From JBBDYG01 sp040901765 (lineage in GTDB: Bacteria; Planctomycetota; Planctomycetia; Pirellulales; Lacipirellulaceae), in assembly GCA_040901765.1 (NCBI GenBank), contig JBBDYG010000051.1:1-5536 (forward strand): DNA of 5,536 nucleotides, given 5' to 3'. The notes under the pieces are model-generated. The model made no database searches. It worked only from the letters and a program-made list of their open reading frames with translations, and was not told where the DNA came from. Position numbers and translations under genes: made by a program. Below, one piece after another: positions 5,488 through 5,536 of the stretch (position 1 is the first letter of the stretch; every line of letters begins with the position of its first letter).

Positions 5488-5536
5488 CAGCCCGTTGAAC
5501 AAGTGTCGTTTTCTAGGCGACGAGCGTGAGGGCTGG
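5488..5536 (-). repeat. Right copy of 49-bp contig-end inverted repeat
   Basis: This is the exact inverse of positions 2-50. Its inner edge (CAGCCC at 5488-5493 on the plus strand) directly abuts the FGE-like coding sequence, and it carries an in-frame TAG for that gene at 5513-5515. Either the repeat is inserted in the gene or the assembly was wrongly extended into it. The identical boundary at both ends argues that the repeat edge itself is genuine. Confidence 0.8.

Overview
The window looks like a contig from a planctomycete or a close relative. This is inferred from the gene mix: a bacterial methenyl-tetrahydromethanopterin cyclohydrolase with a RimK-like ATP-grasp partner, the paired TIGR03546/TIGR03545 envelope proteins, a PEP-CTERM protein with a formylglycine-generating-enzyme (FGE) fold, GC-rich DNA and weak ribosome binding sites. 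No taxonomic marker is complete, so this placement is moderate.

Layout. All supported genes are on the minus strand. From right to left: (1) a PEP-CTERM/FGE-like gene (4850-5485) cut off at its 5' end by a short repeat at the right edge; (2) a gap of about 210 bases; (3) an apparent operon of TIGR03546 (4132-4641), TIGR03545 (2354-4147, overlapping the previous gene by 16 nt), mch (1335-2282) and a RimK-like ATP-grasp ligase (372-1256); (4) the 5' half of a tRNA-Met gene (262-300), broken in the anticodon loop; (5) about 210 bases (51-261) with a dyad next to the tRNA break but no gene I can support; (6) the same short repeat again at the left edge, inverted.

Function. Mch and the ATP-grasp ligase belong to the tetrahydromethanopterin (H4MPT) C1 pathway, which carries formaldehyde-level carbon to formate. 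Mch interconverts methenyl- and formyl-H4MPT. The ligase probably adds glutamate to the cofactor or to methylofuran. The TIGR03546/TIGR03545 pair is a small multipass membrane protein plus a large membrane-anchored AsmA-like protein of unknown role. Sharing a strand and close spacing suggests co-transcription with the C1 genes, but a palindromic spacer precedes mch.

The most unusual aspect is the density of short repeats touching genes. A 52-bp palindrome is read in frame inside the TIGR03545 gene. A second copy sits between mch and the ATP-grasp gene, supplies part of the mch stop codon and contains the 17-N assembly gap. A heptameric repeat array is translated inside the ATP-grasp protein. 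A 49-bp perfect inverted repeat forms both contig ends and interrupts the FGE-like gene.
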